DNA of 64,000 nucleotides from Prunus persica (lineage: Eukaryota > Streptophyta > Magnoliopsida > Rosales > Rosaceae). Under the pieces are notes generated by a model. It worked only from the letters and a program-made list of their open reading frames with translations. It was not told the origin of the DNA and did not search any database. The translations under genes and the position numbers were made by a program. The stretch spans positions 29,676,787 through 29,740,786 of the forward strand of contig NC_034010.1 in assembly GCF_000346465.2 (NCBI RefSeq), written 5' to 3'. Below, one piece after another: positions 1 to 12,169 of this stretch. Numbering within the stretch: the first letter of the stretch is position 1; each line of letters opens with the position of its first letter.

Positions 1-3000
1 AGTAGCCATTAGCCATATAATATAGGTAGGTCAAGTCAAGCATTTCCTAATTTTCTTCTTTTACTGGGTATTGTATAGTGTCTACTTTTATACTCATATA
101 CCTTTCTATTTATTTTTTATTATTTTATAAATATGTATCTTGTCACATTATTATGTTAATGGTTTATATGACTAATCAGCCCAATCATGTGAGATGGGCA
201 ATTAGTCAAATTAGATGCAAGGGTCAGGGACTCGGGCATTATTGATAGAAAATAATTCAGAGTGCATGGTGCCAAGCAACAAGACTATACAAATCAACAG
301 AACTCTTTGGACCAAAAAGAAAAAGAAAAAGAAAAAGAAAAAGAAAAATCAGAGCTTTTATGTGGAGTCTCTCAGTCTAAGATAAACAAATATTTGGGAT
401 CTGAGAAGTTTGGTATAGGGTGTCATTTCTATGCAAATTTAACCACAGCTTTGATTTTAGTTGGTAAAGTTCACCAAACCCAACCCACTGTCATTTGATT
501 TGAGTGCTTGCTTCTTTCTTACCTCCTCCATTATTATACAAAGGTACATCTCCTTCAAGTTACCCCTTTACTTTACTTGACCCTCGGCAGCATGCTTAAC
601 CTATTATTGCTTGCTCCCATGCTAAAATAAATAACAGTCAAAGTTTATCAGATTTCTTAATTACAAACACTGTTTCCTTGAGCTGTCTGCATGGATTAAA
701 AGAAAGGGTCAAATCCAGTCAAACTGAGTTGATTTAGACATGATTAATTTGCTTAAATTAGCGGTAAAGAAAGAGCAGTGTGACACTTTACTTAATCATG
801 CTATGCATCATGCATGCAGATATAATAGTTCTAGTGCTCAAATTTGCACAACTAAATTGTTAACTAACGAGGAAGTAAAGTTGGCTGTGGAAAGGAAGGT
901 TGTTCAGCAAATTATGGTCAACAAAATCGGCCGCAGAGCTTTTGGACATAGTCAAGAAAAAGGCTCCAACCTTATGAATATGATGTGAATAATAATGCCT
1001 CTTTCACGAAGATATACCTCAAGTGTCACATTTAATTGAAAATCTTGGTACATAACACTGTAGTAGTTTTAAGAACAAGCTTACTTTAAAACCATATCTG
1101 CATATGATATGCAACAGTTCAGAGTCCACAGACGAAAACATGCATTAAGAGCAATTTCCTTTCATAAAAGAGGAAAAGCAAGAATGAAAAAAGAAGGGAA
1201 AACGATGGTTTGTGGAGAATATGCTTTTTCTTTCTTTCTTCTTCCCACTTTTCTATTTTTTTTGCATATTTTCTTCTCTCTCTCTCTCTTTTTACTGGAG
1301 TTATTTATTATTGGTTACTGTTATTTTGTTACAAAAAACATGCAAAATGATGAACTTTTCTGCAGGGCCCTTGTATGTTGCATGGCCTACACTTTACATT
1401 CTTTTTTATCACCTACCACAATCATGAAAGAGATTCCAGAGCATAATTTTGAGACCCCAAAGTGAGCCATAAGACAATGACAACACGCCTGTGGTCAGTG
1501 CTTGTCTCAATAAACTCCTGCCTGCTGAGATGAAAATGCAGTGACAGTGAGCCTTCCATCAATCTGCTATTCTTAAAGCATGTTAAAGAACCTGAAATCA
1601 AATATGATGGCCATTCCAAAAAAGTAATTGCTTTGGCATTCTTGGCAAAACTTAATTAGGGTATTGATTGATATATTGTAATTCATTGTCCATAATGGTT
1701 TGCACCATCATTCATTTCCTCTCCACTACTAAGTCCAATTATGTGAGAGTGACTTTAATAATCGCTTTTAATTAACGTCACAACACTACACTTGGTAATC
1801 GGCATTAAAACGCGCCTTTTAACTAAATACATATGTGTATGTACTATGATCATGATGGTTTATACTTAAATAGTGTTTCCTCTTAGTGGGTCTGGAGAAT
1901 CAATGAGCTTGTCGCATTTGGTAGATCCCAGCGCCAAAGCCAAAGCCAAAGACAAGATTACTTATTTTAGACACCATTTCTTCTCAGCCATACATGAAAA
2001 TGAGGTTCATTTAGCCATTAACATGAACCTGAGCAAAAACATCTGCTTCTTCTTTGTAAAATATACTTTATCTTCTTGGGCCAATTGCATGGATTGCTTG
2101 AAAGAGAGGAGGAGGACGAAATTTTTGAAGACTTCAACGCACGTTTAGAAACCCAAGTCAGTTTTCCTTGGATGGAAATGGAAAAGATACAAAAGTTTAC
2201 AGCCTCATCTTATGTCACCCATAGAACAATGCACTTGATTAAACTATACACATATTTAAACAAGTGGATGATGGTCTGCAAGGAGATGGTGCTCTCGTGC
2301 TCCTTCCTTGTCAAGTGCTCAAGTCAGGCATTGGTTTTATAATTTTATACACGTGCTTAAAAGAAGTAAGTAAAACCCACAAGCAATTTGAATTGGCAAA
2401 AGCTCTTTTATTTTTTAAGGGTGTGGTTCATGTTCGAAGTCTTGGAATGACCACTGGCGATCTCCAAATTGAGAATAAAAACGTCATGGGCCATTCCCAG
2501 TGCCCCTAAAATAACCCAAGTTACAAAGAAAATAGTAATTGAACCCAGAAAATAATAGTTTTAGAACAAAGCAAAGGAATCTTTAACCTGCATGTGCACG
2601 GAAAAGATCCACAAGAAAAAAGAAAGGTTGCACATCTTAGCACGTCAGTCCTAAAAATGAAGGTACCTGTAATGAAGACGATAGCTATAGATACATTGAG
2701 TGCATTTGCAGATTCCCAATATGGTTCTTCTAATCATAAAACAATGTAAACCAAACGCAAGGGATAACTTTATTCATGCTATAGACAAAGTGATCCAACC
2801 AAAGCACGGCACGGTCAGGATAATCTAATTAATCTGACTCGTGTAACCTGTGCCTTACAATGCAACCAACCACAAGATAGAGAGAGGGAGAGGAGGACAA
2901 TAAAATTGTATCCAGGACTGAAAAATACATCAAACTACATCTTATTTCAGTTCTTATCACCACCACCGAGGACCTTCGAAGGTCACCAGTTCTAATTATT

Positions 3001-3100
3001 AGTAAGAAAAGCCAGCAGTGAATCACAGTGATTTCTGCCTAAAGCATAGAACACATTACCAAGGTCACACGCAAATACATAGGATGCGAGTGCAACATCT
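1..3100. other. Intergenic stretch, no supportable gene
   Basis: AT-rich sequence with only short open frames (about 60-120 codons) that lack recognisable domains, coherent splice sites or family motifs. It contains an (AAAAAG)n microsatellite near 314-348 and a short CT run near 1275-1292. The last 300 bases or so before 3125 probably include the 3' untranslated region of the minus-strand 6-phosphogluconolactonase gene. I see no transposon ends, tRNA or microRNA here. Confidence 0.6.
314..348. repeat. (AAAAAG)n microsatellite
   Basis: A purine-only hexamer-like run of A5G units. It makes a lysine/glutamate-rich short open frame on the plus strand that I regard as chance. Confidence 0.8.
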
Positions 3101-3124
3101 CACAGAGCCAACGTCATCCTCCTC

Positions 3125-4890
3125 CTATAGGTTTGAAGCTGCACTCTTGTCTAAAAACCATGTTAACTCATCCTCAGCTGAAAGCAACTGAGCAGGCAAA
3201 GTTTCAGAATGCTGACTTTTTCCAAGTGCCGTGCAGACAGCACTAGCTTTTCCCTCACCGGTCACTACCATTGCATTATATGCAGCAGAGTTGATCACTG
3301 GAAAGGTGAAAGTAATCCTCTCTGGAGGTGGTTTTGGTGAGTCCTTAATGCAAGTGACCCATTTGTTCTTCTCGTTGACAAGAGGATGACCGGGGAATAG
3401 AGAAGCAAGATGTCCATCTGGGCCCATACCCAGAAGCATGAGATCAAACTTTGGAAACCCAGTAGTTTTTGAAGTGGCTATCACATTCCGCTGAACCAAA
3501 TGTTTAAGACAGGTCTCATAATCATCTGCTGCTCCCTCAGCTGAAAGTGCATCATTAATGGCATAAACCTGGCCCGGGGGAATTGGTACCTACGAAAATA
3601 CCAAAACATGGCAAGATTAAGTGGATGAATGATTAACATATGTCTCTCTAGGCCCTTGCAAGACTAAGTATGGCCACATGCTTACTTAAAGTTTGATACA
3701 AGACAGCTTACTGTTGAATTGAAAAGCATGAGACCACCTAATAATTAGAAAAGGAAACCTAAAAATAATATGCATGGATCATAGCCACACATCAAACATT
3801 TACTCCAGTCACCCTTAACCTCAAGTGTACGTTTCTTTCTTTTGCTCATAACCAGTTATTTATTAGTTTCAATTTACTGGTGCACTCACTAACGTCACAT
3901 CATGTTTTATCACAATATTATCACCTCTAATCGAACGAGTTTTTCGTAACATAGAATTATTTTCCTTTCAAAATAGAAAATACTAAGCCTCAAAGTATAA
4001 TCTACAGAAATACATCAACAAAAACACAAAGTTATGCTGCCAATGCCATTGCTTTTCTTCATTATTGAAACCATAATTCCTATCCAACCCATAAACACAA
4101 AAGCAAGACCAAAAATTTCCAAATTTAACGAGAAGAAAAACAACAAGAGCAGTATCAAAATAAAATTCACGGCTTTTACATGGAAGATAGCAAGAGCTAG
4201 TGTTTTTACACAACGATTCAGAAGAAAGCATAAAAATTCTAGATAAAGTGCGAACCGTACACGATATATAATTTACCTTACTGAGGAAACCATCAAGAGC
4301 AAGCTTGTAGTTACTGTCAACGTGATCCCTCTTCACCACTCTCTCATCCACCCAGAACACATGCCATTTCGACCAGTCCACCGAATCCTTATACGGTGCT
4401 TCCGCTAATTTCCTGTAAATCCAACAAAATAACAAAATACCCACACACAAAAAACATAAACAAAGCGTCGCCAAAGAATAAATAAATAATAAAAAGACAG
4501 TAAATAAAATACAACTATAAAAATAAGTTTTTGGGACCTGAGCGCGTCAATGAGAGAGCCGCCGGATAAAACGACGGTGAAAGCCCCTCTCTCTTTCACA
4601 AACTTAGCGGACAGATCTGCGGTGTACTTGGCCAAACGCACCGCCACTTCCTCCTCCGTCTCAAACTTCTCTATCTTCTTATTCTGACCCGCCATCCTAG
4701 CTGATGCTGATGCCGATGCAGAAATTGGGTTCTTGAAATTGGTGCGAACGGATTTAAACGAGAGAGCTTGGAATATTGGTGACACTCGGAGTGAGATCAA
4801 CGGCGCGCGAGATGTACGCGACGATGAGAGATTCGTGCGGAGAGACGATGAGAGAGAAAGAGGGGTAGTTGCGCACATGGAGGAGGCCAT
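3125..4890 (-). CDS. PGL3: 6-phosphogluconolactonase, plastid-type, three exons
   Basis: Hydrolyses 6-phosphoglucono-lactone to 6-phosphogluconate, step two of the oxidative pentose phosphate pathway. Exons on the minus strand are 4890-4538, 4412-4277 and 3589-3125, all with GT..AG introns and a continuous frame of about 317 residues. The first ~65 residues are rich in Ser, Ala and Arg without acids, as in a chloroplast transit peptide; a second Met (MAGQNKK) marks the start of the mature or cytosolic form. Family motifs are VVLSGGSLIDALR, WHVFWVDERVV, SNYKLALDGFL and LMLLGMGPDGHLASLFPGH (substrate-binding loop). The protein ends in Ser-Asn-Leu, close to the peroxisomal SKL signal known from Arabidopsis PGL3, so dual plastid/peroxisome targeting is possible. 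It is divergent from the neighbouring ubiquitin gene. Family assignment is firm; the PGL3 subtype and targeting are inferred. Confidence 0.93.
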
Positions 4891-6548
<1,658 letters not shown>

Positions 6549-7257
6549 ACTGTGGATCGTGCCAGCAGTATATCGTGTTTTATTAGGTCATTTAGGTTAT
6601 TGGCTGTTTCTTTTGAAACTCTATTAGCCTCAAACAGTTTTCTGTTAGAAAATTTAGAAACATCAATATGTTTGAACTTAACTTGTTTTGGGATTTCTAG
6701 TTTCCTATGTTTTATTTCGCCATGGTTTGAACCTTTTTGAAGAATGGCATTCATTAAGTTTGAGCCTTTCCATATCGCATACTTTTATTTTTGTGTGTTA
6801 TTTTTGTAACAGGAATGATGAAATTTGTACTTCCACAATCCATATATAATTTGGATATGACCGTGATTACTGCGAATAGTAATAAGAACGTACATTCTAG
6901 CATACAAGACAAGGCTTAGTTAGGGATACTCTTTCCAATATGACCAGTTGTGATTATTTGTTGAGTAATGTTCGTTTTCCCAGCTTCTTTACACCAAAAG
7001 CAAATAAGTAGTCTCATTCCTGCTTACTTTCCCCACTTATTCTTCACATTCTGATCTTGTTAAGGGCACTTTCAATTTCATTTCTCCCGTGTATTCCATG
7101 TTTTAAGTTTCAACACAACAACTTGCCAAAGCTTCTTGTCCAAATTCATCTGTTCACGGAGGAGAAAAAGAACGCAGACGCAATAGTGTTAAATATAATC
7201 TGGTGATTAGCATCATTCTATTTTCCCTGCTCCAAGAAACAAACATAACAATCGGAT

Positions 7258-9495
7258 TCACCTTGTTTGGAAAATGTTTTGGATCATTTTTTGAGGTGAC
7301 TCCCGTGCCGCATATTCTAACTGGAGCAACTCTTGGGAACTCAGGCGCCAACCCAAAGCACCCAAATTTTCTTCTGCTTGTTTCACTGTCTTCACTCCAG
7401 GTATGGGAATGGTCCCTTTGCAAATGCACCAATTTATGGCAACCTACAAACACGACAGTTTTTATTCATACTTAAATCATTAGGCCCAAAGCCTGTCTAG
7501 CTATTCATGGCCGTATAATCGTTTAAATTATGTTAGTGTCATAAGTAGGACGCGTGCCAATATGTAATAATAAAAATTGAATTTACTTGTGGTATGGTTT
7601 TGCTCCTTTTTTGTGCAATTTCTTCAAGTGAGCTGAATAAAGGGTCCAGTCCTGGAAGAATTTGCCTGAATAGGAAGGCCCTGCAGAAACACCAATTAAT
7701 CTGTAAACAATGTCTACTGGTTTCACACTCTGTCTACCTACCATATTGAAAAGGATAAATGAAGAAACCACGTACCGAGGGCCACGCGGAAGATTAGAGG
7801 GTGTATATTTCCCAGTAAGCATTCCAAGTCCTAAAGGACTATAAGCAATCAGGCGGATACCAAGAGAATCACATATATTCTTGATCTCCAGCTGATCTTC
7901 TCCCACGCTTAACAAAGAAAATTGCACCTAGAATCGGCTAAATATAAGATCAAGTGTTTCAGCGCACGGCATGTGCAATAGTTTTACTACTAAAAGCAGT
8001 GCTGATTCCACTTGAGCGCCATTTTTTCACAGTGAAATAGAACCCGATTAGTTTCATATCATCAACAAACAAGGGCACACTACCTGAGCTGTGCATAAGG
8101 GGACTCCCCGGGTTTTGAGGTAATCGTAGATCTTCACAAGCTGCTTCGGTCCATAGTTGCTGACCCCAACAGCTCGAACTAAACCCTACATGGTACCATC
8201 TCTATGAGTTGATCATTTTGTGCTCAATCTTGAAGCCACAAGGAATTTTACATAATTTTATGCTGTGCGTCTTGTGCTTACCTTGTCATGCATTGCAACC
8301 AACCCATCCCAAAGAGCTTTTTCTTGCAAAGGAGCATAATTTGCAGTTGACCAATGTAATTGTCCTATTCCAATTTGTTCAATCTGCATACGATCTATCG
8401 AGGCACTGGAAAAGCAATATTTGTTCATAGCCTGATTAGCTGAAGGTAGCTAGTGAGCTGTTTGGATTAACAAATTAATTAAAAGTGGGGAAGGTGCAAC
8501 AGCATTCTAGTAGAGTTGGGGAAGCAGAGGAGAGAAGCACAAGGAGAAAAGCATACTTGCAAGCATTCAAAAACTGCCCCGGTGTTAGGCGCCAAGGATA
8601 GGCTGCAAACTTGGTAGCAATTACAATGTCCTTCTGCAGCCTCTTTTGCCCTGAAGAGATAGTTATTTAACAGATTAGACACGCACAAGTTCATCATCAA
8701 ATTAAGAAAATATTATCATATTATCTCTGCATCAAACACGTAGATTACCGATTATATTAAGTGGGTTTACGCATGAATCGAATTCCATCTTGTAATTGTA
8801 GAGAAATTGGACTCAGCATCAATCAACCACAGGACATATTGTGCAGCATTTTAAAACTCCAAGTGATGGGGGCAATGCAGCAAAACTCAACCAGTTTTGT
8901 TCTTATATCTTAATAGCTTTACGAATTAAACCACCTTCCTTGTGGACATTTTATCATTCATCATCTATCCAACATATGGGTTATACGAGAAAAATAAAGT
9001 AAAAAACTTGAAAAGAAAATCAGACCTTGATACTCTCGGATGAACTTTCCAAGTAGTTTTTCACTCTTTCCATTCAACCTGCCGGTGCCATAGGAGTCCG
9101 CAGTGTCAAAAAGGTTGATGCCATTGTCCACAGCCAGACTGAAAGTCTGTTGAAGCTCATTGTCCATTGATTCCTGGTACCCCCAGAGAAGTTGGTTGCC
9201 CCATGCCCAAGTGCCAAACCCCATTGGAGACACACTCAGCGGACCCACCTTCACCTGCTCACTATACATAAGTTATAACTGATGACGCTGAAACATGCTT
9301 TTTTATGCATACATTTGTACATGACAGTATAGTGCAGAATGAGAGAAGTGAGAGAGAAATTGTTGTTACCTTTTCCCATGGCCAGAAGGGAGGGAGCTTG
9401 AGGAGCTTGGAGGGTGAAAAAGGGAGGTAAGTCTCACTTGAAGAGCTGATTGAAGGGCTGAAATAGGCTGCAGCTTTTAAGGTTAAGTAAGCCAT
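7258..9495 (-). CDS. Aldo-keto reductase, plastid-type (At1g06690-like), eight exons
   Basis: NADP-dependent aldo-keto reductase of the (beta/alpha)8 barrel family. Exons on the minus strand are 9495-9370, 9254-9026, 8650-8557, 8405-8282, 8185-8084, 7927-7776, 7680-7587 and 7443-7258; they join in frame to 368 residues. The first ~42 residues ([13 protein letters not shown]...) look like a plastid transit peptide. The catalytic tetrad is visible: Asp in [12 protein letters not shown], Tyr in the same motif, Lys in DIVIATKFA and His in GQLHWS. The cofactor-side motif [19 protein letters not shown] is in the last exon. An upstream in-frame Met at 9549 would add 18 residues; I chose 9495 because the sequence from there resembles a transit peptide. 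Natural substrate is not deducible. Confidence 0.9.
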
Positions 9496-9706
9496 TGATT
9501 TCCCTGTCTTTCTCCTTTCTTGCTCAATTGTGTCACTTTGGGAAGACAATTGAGGAAGAAGAGTTTGTCATGTCAGTGAGTATGTGGTCAGGAATTGGGA
9601 TATTGAATTAGTGATGGGCTGCAAGTGGGTTATATAATATAATGGGCCCGCATGGCAAAGCCCAAAATAAACATGTGGCAATATAAATTAAAAAAATTGT
9701 TTGATG

Positions 9707-9707
<1 letters not shown>

Positions 9708-9787
<80 letters not shown>
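9708..9787 (-). tRNA. trnL-UAG: tRNA-Leu (UAG), copy 1
   Basis: An 80-nt type II tRNA read on the minus strand. Acceptor arms GACAGTT and AGCTGTC pair (with one G-T wobble) before discriminator A. The D-arm/A box is TGGCCGAGTGGTC, the anticodon stem CCAGA/TCTGG encloses loop TTTAGGC (anticodon TAG), a short variable arm follows, and the T-arm/B box GGTTCAAATCC is canonical. A CAA motif sits just upstream and a T-run just downstream, as usual for plant Pol III genes. It is the 3'-most copy of a three-unit tandem array and its flank beyond the repeat differs from the others. Confidence 0.96.
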
Positions 9788-9789
<2 letters not shown>

Positions 9790-9877
9790 GTTGGTAGAGG
9801 GTCCGCCTGCAGCATATATAGTTTTGGTCAAAAGAAGATGTGGACCAACAAAATAAAAAAGGAAAATAATTAATCTG

Positions 9878-9878
<1 letters not shown>

Positions 9879-9958
<80 letters not shown>
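9879..9958 (-). tRNA. trnL-UAG: tRNA-Leu (UAG), copy 2
   Basis: Sequence identical to copy 1 by eye over 80 nt, offset by exactly 171 bp. It has the same TAG anticodon, A and B boxes, upstream CAA and downstream T-rich terminator (TTTTCC then TTTTTT on the minus strand). Confidence 0.96.
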
Positions 9959-9960
<2 letters not shown>

Positions 9961-10048
9961 GTTGGTAGAGGTTCCGCCTGCAGCATATATAGTTTTGATC
10001 AAAAGAAGATGTGGACCAACAAAATAAAAAAGGAAAATAATTAATCTG

Positions 10049-10049
<1 letters not shown>

Positions 10050-10129
<80 letters not shown>
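10050..10129 (-). tRNA. trnL-UAG: tRNA-Leu (UAG), copy 3
   Basis: Third identical 80-nt copy, again 171 bp from its neighbour. Its 5' flank (from 10130) is not part of the repeat: the CAACAAG leader seen upstream of the other two is replaced by unrelated sequence, so this is the array edge and it may be expressed differently. Confidence 0.95.
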
Positions 10130-10459
10130 CGATGGTTGTAACTTTGCCGAGTACAGATTTATAAAGGAAAATTGTGATATTTTATTGTCTCAGGCTGTCA
10201 GCTTCTGTCTCCTTGTTATGTTGGGCTTATGTGCAGTGCAGTATAGATATGAAACACATGATAAAATATTGGCCTTGTTGCTTGAGTGTGGCTAAAAAAC
10301 TCGTTTTGCTTTCAAGTTATGGTAGTTACCTTTCTTAACATCTGGCGCCAAATTGAAGGATTTGTTTAATATTTTTCGTTGTGAATGAAATCCCATATAA
10401 TACAAAAAGGATAGACCCACTAATAAAAACCTTCAATCGATGCATATCTCTGTTTCTAA

Positions 10460-10794
10460 GAGCATCTCTAGTAAAGGTTGTATAATGAGATGTATGTTAA
10501 ATATACACTATTTGTGATTGGAATCACCTGCAATGAAGAGGTATAAATGATTATAAATTTGCATCACAACTGTGAGATGCAAATTTAGATACACATGTAC
10601 ATCTTTTTTTACATCCCATGTAGGTGAGGCCTACATGAGAAAAGGTGGATAAAAGTGAGCAAAATTAATTATACTTCTTTAGATTTACATCTTCCCTATT
10701 GGAGGAAAAACCACATTTACAACCCTCGAAGATGTAAAGGGGATGTAAAAGTGGCTTTACACCCCCGAAAATACACCCCCCACTATGGATGCTC
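10460..10794. mobile_element. Tourist-like MITE with TAA target duplication
   Basis: A 335-bp element with inverted ends GAGCATCTCTAGT... and ...ACTATGGATGCTC, flanked on both sides by TAA (10457-10459 and 10795-10797). A 3-bp TAA/TTA duplication is the signature of the PIF/Harbinger superfamily. There is no coding capacity, and internal sequence is partly self-complementary (GATGTAAA/TTTACATC motifs). Superfamily assignment rests on the duplication only. Confidence 0.75.
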
Positions 10795-11273
10795 TAACTT
10801 GTATTAATTTTCTAGTGGTGGCCTGATATCAATTTCAAGCCACAGTTCAAAACATGGTGAGAAGAATAGATTAGTTTGTGTGGAAATAATTTCAACTGCT
10901 TTATTGTTTCATGCAATAATTCATCACACTCTTGATCAATTTGATGCTTGATGTCATATTTCAACAAGCTCATGGTCCTGCTGCAAGTGCAACACACACA
11001 AACACATACATCCATGCATGGACAAGGACAAGGCTTAAACTTGCTTCTTCTCAAGTTGTCCAAACAAGAACAACTGTATGTTGTCATGTTCTTTAATTGC
11101 TCTCAAGGCCTGTCTGTCTTGAGTTATGTCTCTATCTTTCTGGCCAAATCAGTAGAAGATGTTAATTGACCTTAATCAATAGCTTTGCTGAATCCATTCA
11201 TATATATACCTCACTCATGCTCAATACATCAGAGGAAAAATCTTCAAACTAATTTACAATTTACATCCAATCT

Positions 11274-12034
11274 TCAAGTCCAGAAATTTAACCAGTGTGA
11301 ACTAGTAAAACGCGACGGATCGAACAGGATGCTTGGATCAAATCTATGCCAATCTTGAGGTGACAAAGAGGAGGCATCCACATGAGCCACGCTCAGAAGC
11401 TCATGTATTTCGTCTCCATGGCACCCAACATCATTGCTTGTATTGTTCTTGTGTGACTGTATCACTCCTCTCGGCTCTAATTCCTCATCTAGTCTCGAGC
11501 CATCAGCCATGATGTTTCCTTCCAACCCTTGACTAGGTTTTCCCACAACTTCATTTAGCTTCTGCATCTGTTCAAAAGCAAACAACATGTTTAATTTGAC
11601 TGCCTAGCTAGCTACAAGTTTAGAATGCATTTTCAAATTATTATTACAAGTTAAAAGTAAAAGTATACCTGCATAAGCAAGGACTGCTTCTCCTCCTTTA
11701 AAGATTCAAAACGTGATGCTAAGTTGTCATAATCAGCCCTGAGTGTTCTGAAGTCTTGCTCTATTTGCTTCGACTTCCATCTAGCTCTTCTGTTCTGAAA
11801 CCATATGGCAACCTGGCGAGGCTGCAGCCCAAGCTCTCTTGCAACCTGCACCTTCCTCCTTGGCTCGAGCTTTGAGTCCGCTTCGAATATGGACTCTAAC
11901 AACCCGATTTGCTCATCGCTAAACCTCCTCTGGTTTTTGCTCTTGTTTTTCTTCCTCTTGGCAGTAGCCTGTGGTTCTAGGCTAGTGGTCACAGAACCAA
12001 AGTTTTCTGCTTCAGAGCACTCTGTCTTCTCCAT
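11274..12034 (-). CDS. HD-Zip class I transcription factor (ATHB7/12-like), two exons
   Basis: Homeodomain-leucine zipper protein of 219 residues that binds CAATNATTG-type sites as a dimer. Exons are 12034-11669 and 11567-11274. The homeodomain starts near residue 34 ([16 protein letters not shown]) and contains the recognition helix [17 protein letters not shown]. The zipper follows at once with leucines every seven residues, in perfect register across the splice junction ([35 protein letters not shown]), which confirms the intron. The sequence most resembles the ABA- and drought-responsive ATHB7/ATHB12 clade. The acidic C-terminus ends SSHWLNFWT, the aromatic motif common in this class. It is class I, so it is not expected to be a miR166 target. 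Confidence 0.94.
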
Positions 12035-12154
12035 ATATTATCTTGGTTCTGTGTGTTGCTGTGAGAAATAAATAATAATGAAGGGAAGAATAAGATATTG
12101 CTAATTGTAGATGAAGGTGCTTTTAGAATCTTGGCAATAATGGTAGCTTGTAGA

Positions 12155-12161
12155 ATATATA
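12155..12161 (-). promoter_or_regulatory. Putative TATA box of the HD-Zip gene
   Basis: TATATAT on the minus strand about 120 bp upstream of the start codon, which would place transcription start near 12125 and leave a leader of about 90 nt. This rests on position and sequence only. Confidence 0.5.
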
Positions 12162-12169
12162 GTTAAGAA

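Larger units (their letters stand above)
9708..10129. repeat. Tandem 171-bp repeat carrying tRNA-Leu
   Basis: Units begin at 9708, 9879 and 10050. The spacers between tRNAs (about 91 bp) are nearly identical, with only a few differences (for example agggtccgcc versus aggttccgcc, and ggtcaaaag versus gatcaaaag). The near identity indicates recent local duplication. Confidence 0.93.

Noticed and set aside
9608..10123. 171-residue minus-strand open frame with a repeated MAEWSKAPDLGSGPKGRG-type peptide
   Set aside because: It is the translation of the three tandem tRNA-Leu genes and spacers, a well-known false protein in plant annotations.
11274..12034. HD-Zip gene as target of the nearby miR166
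   Set aside because: miR166 targets class III HD-Zip START-domain transcripts; this is class I, has no START domain, and I see no matching site.
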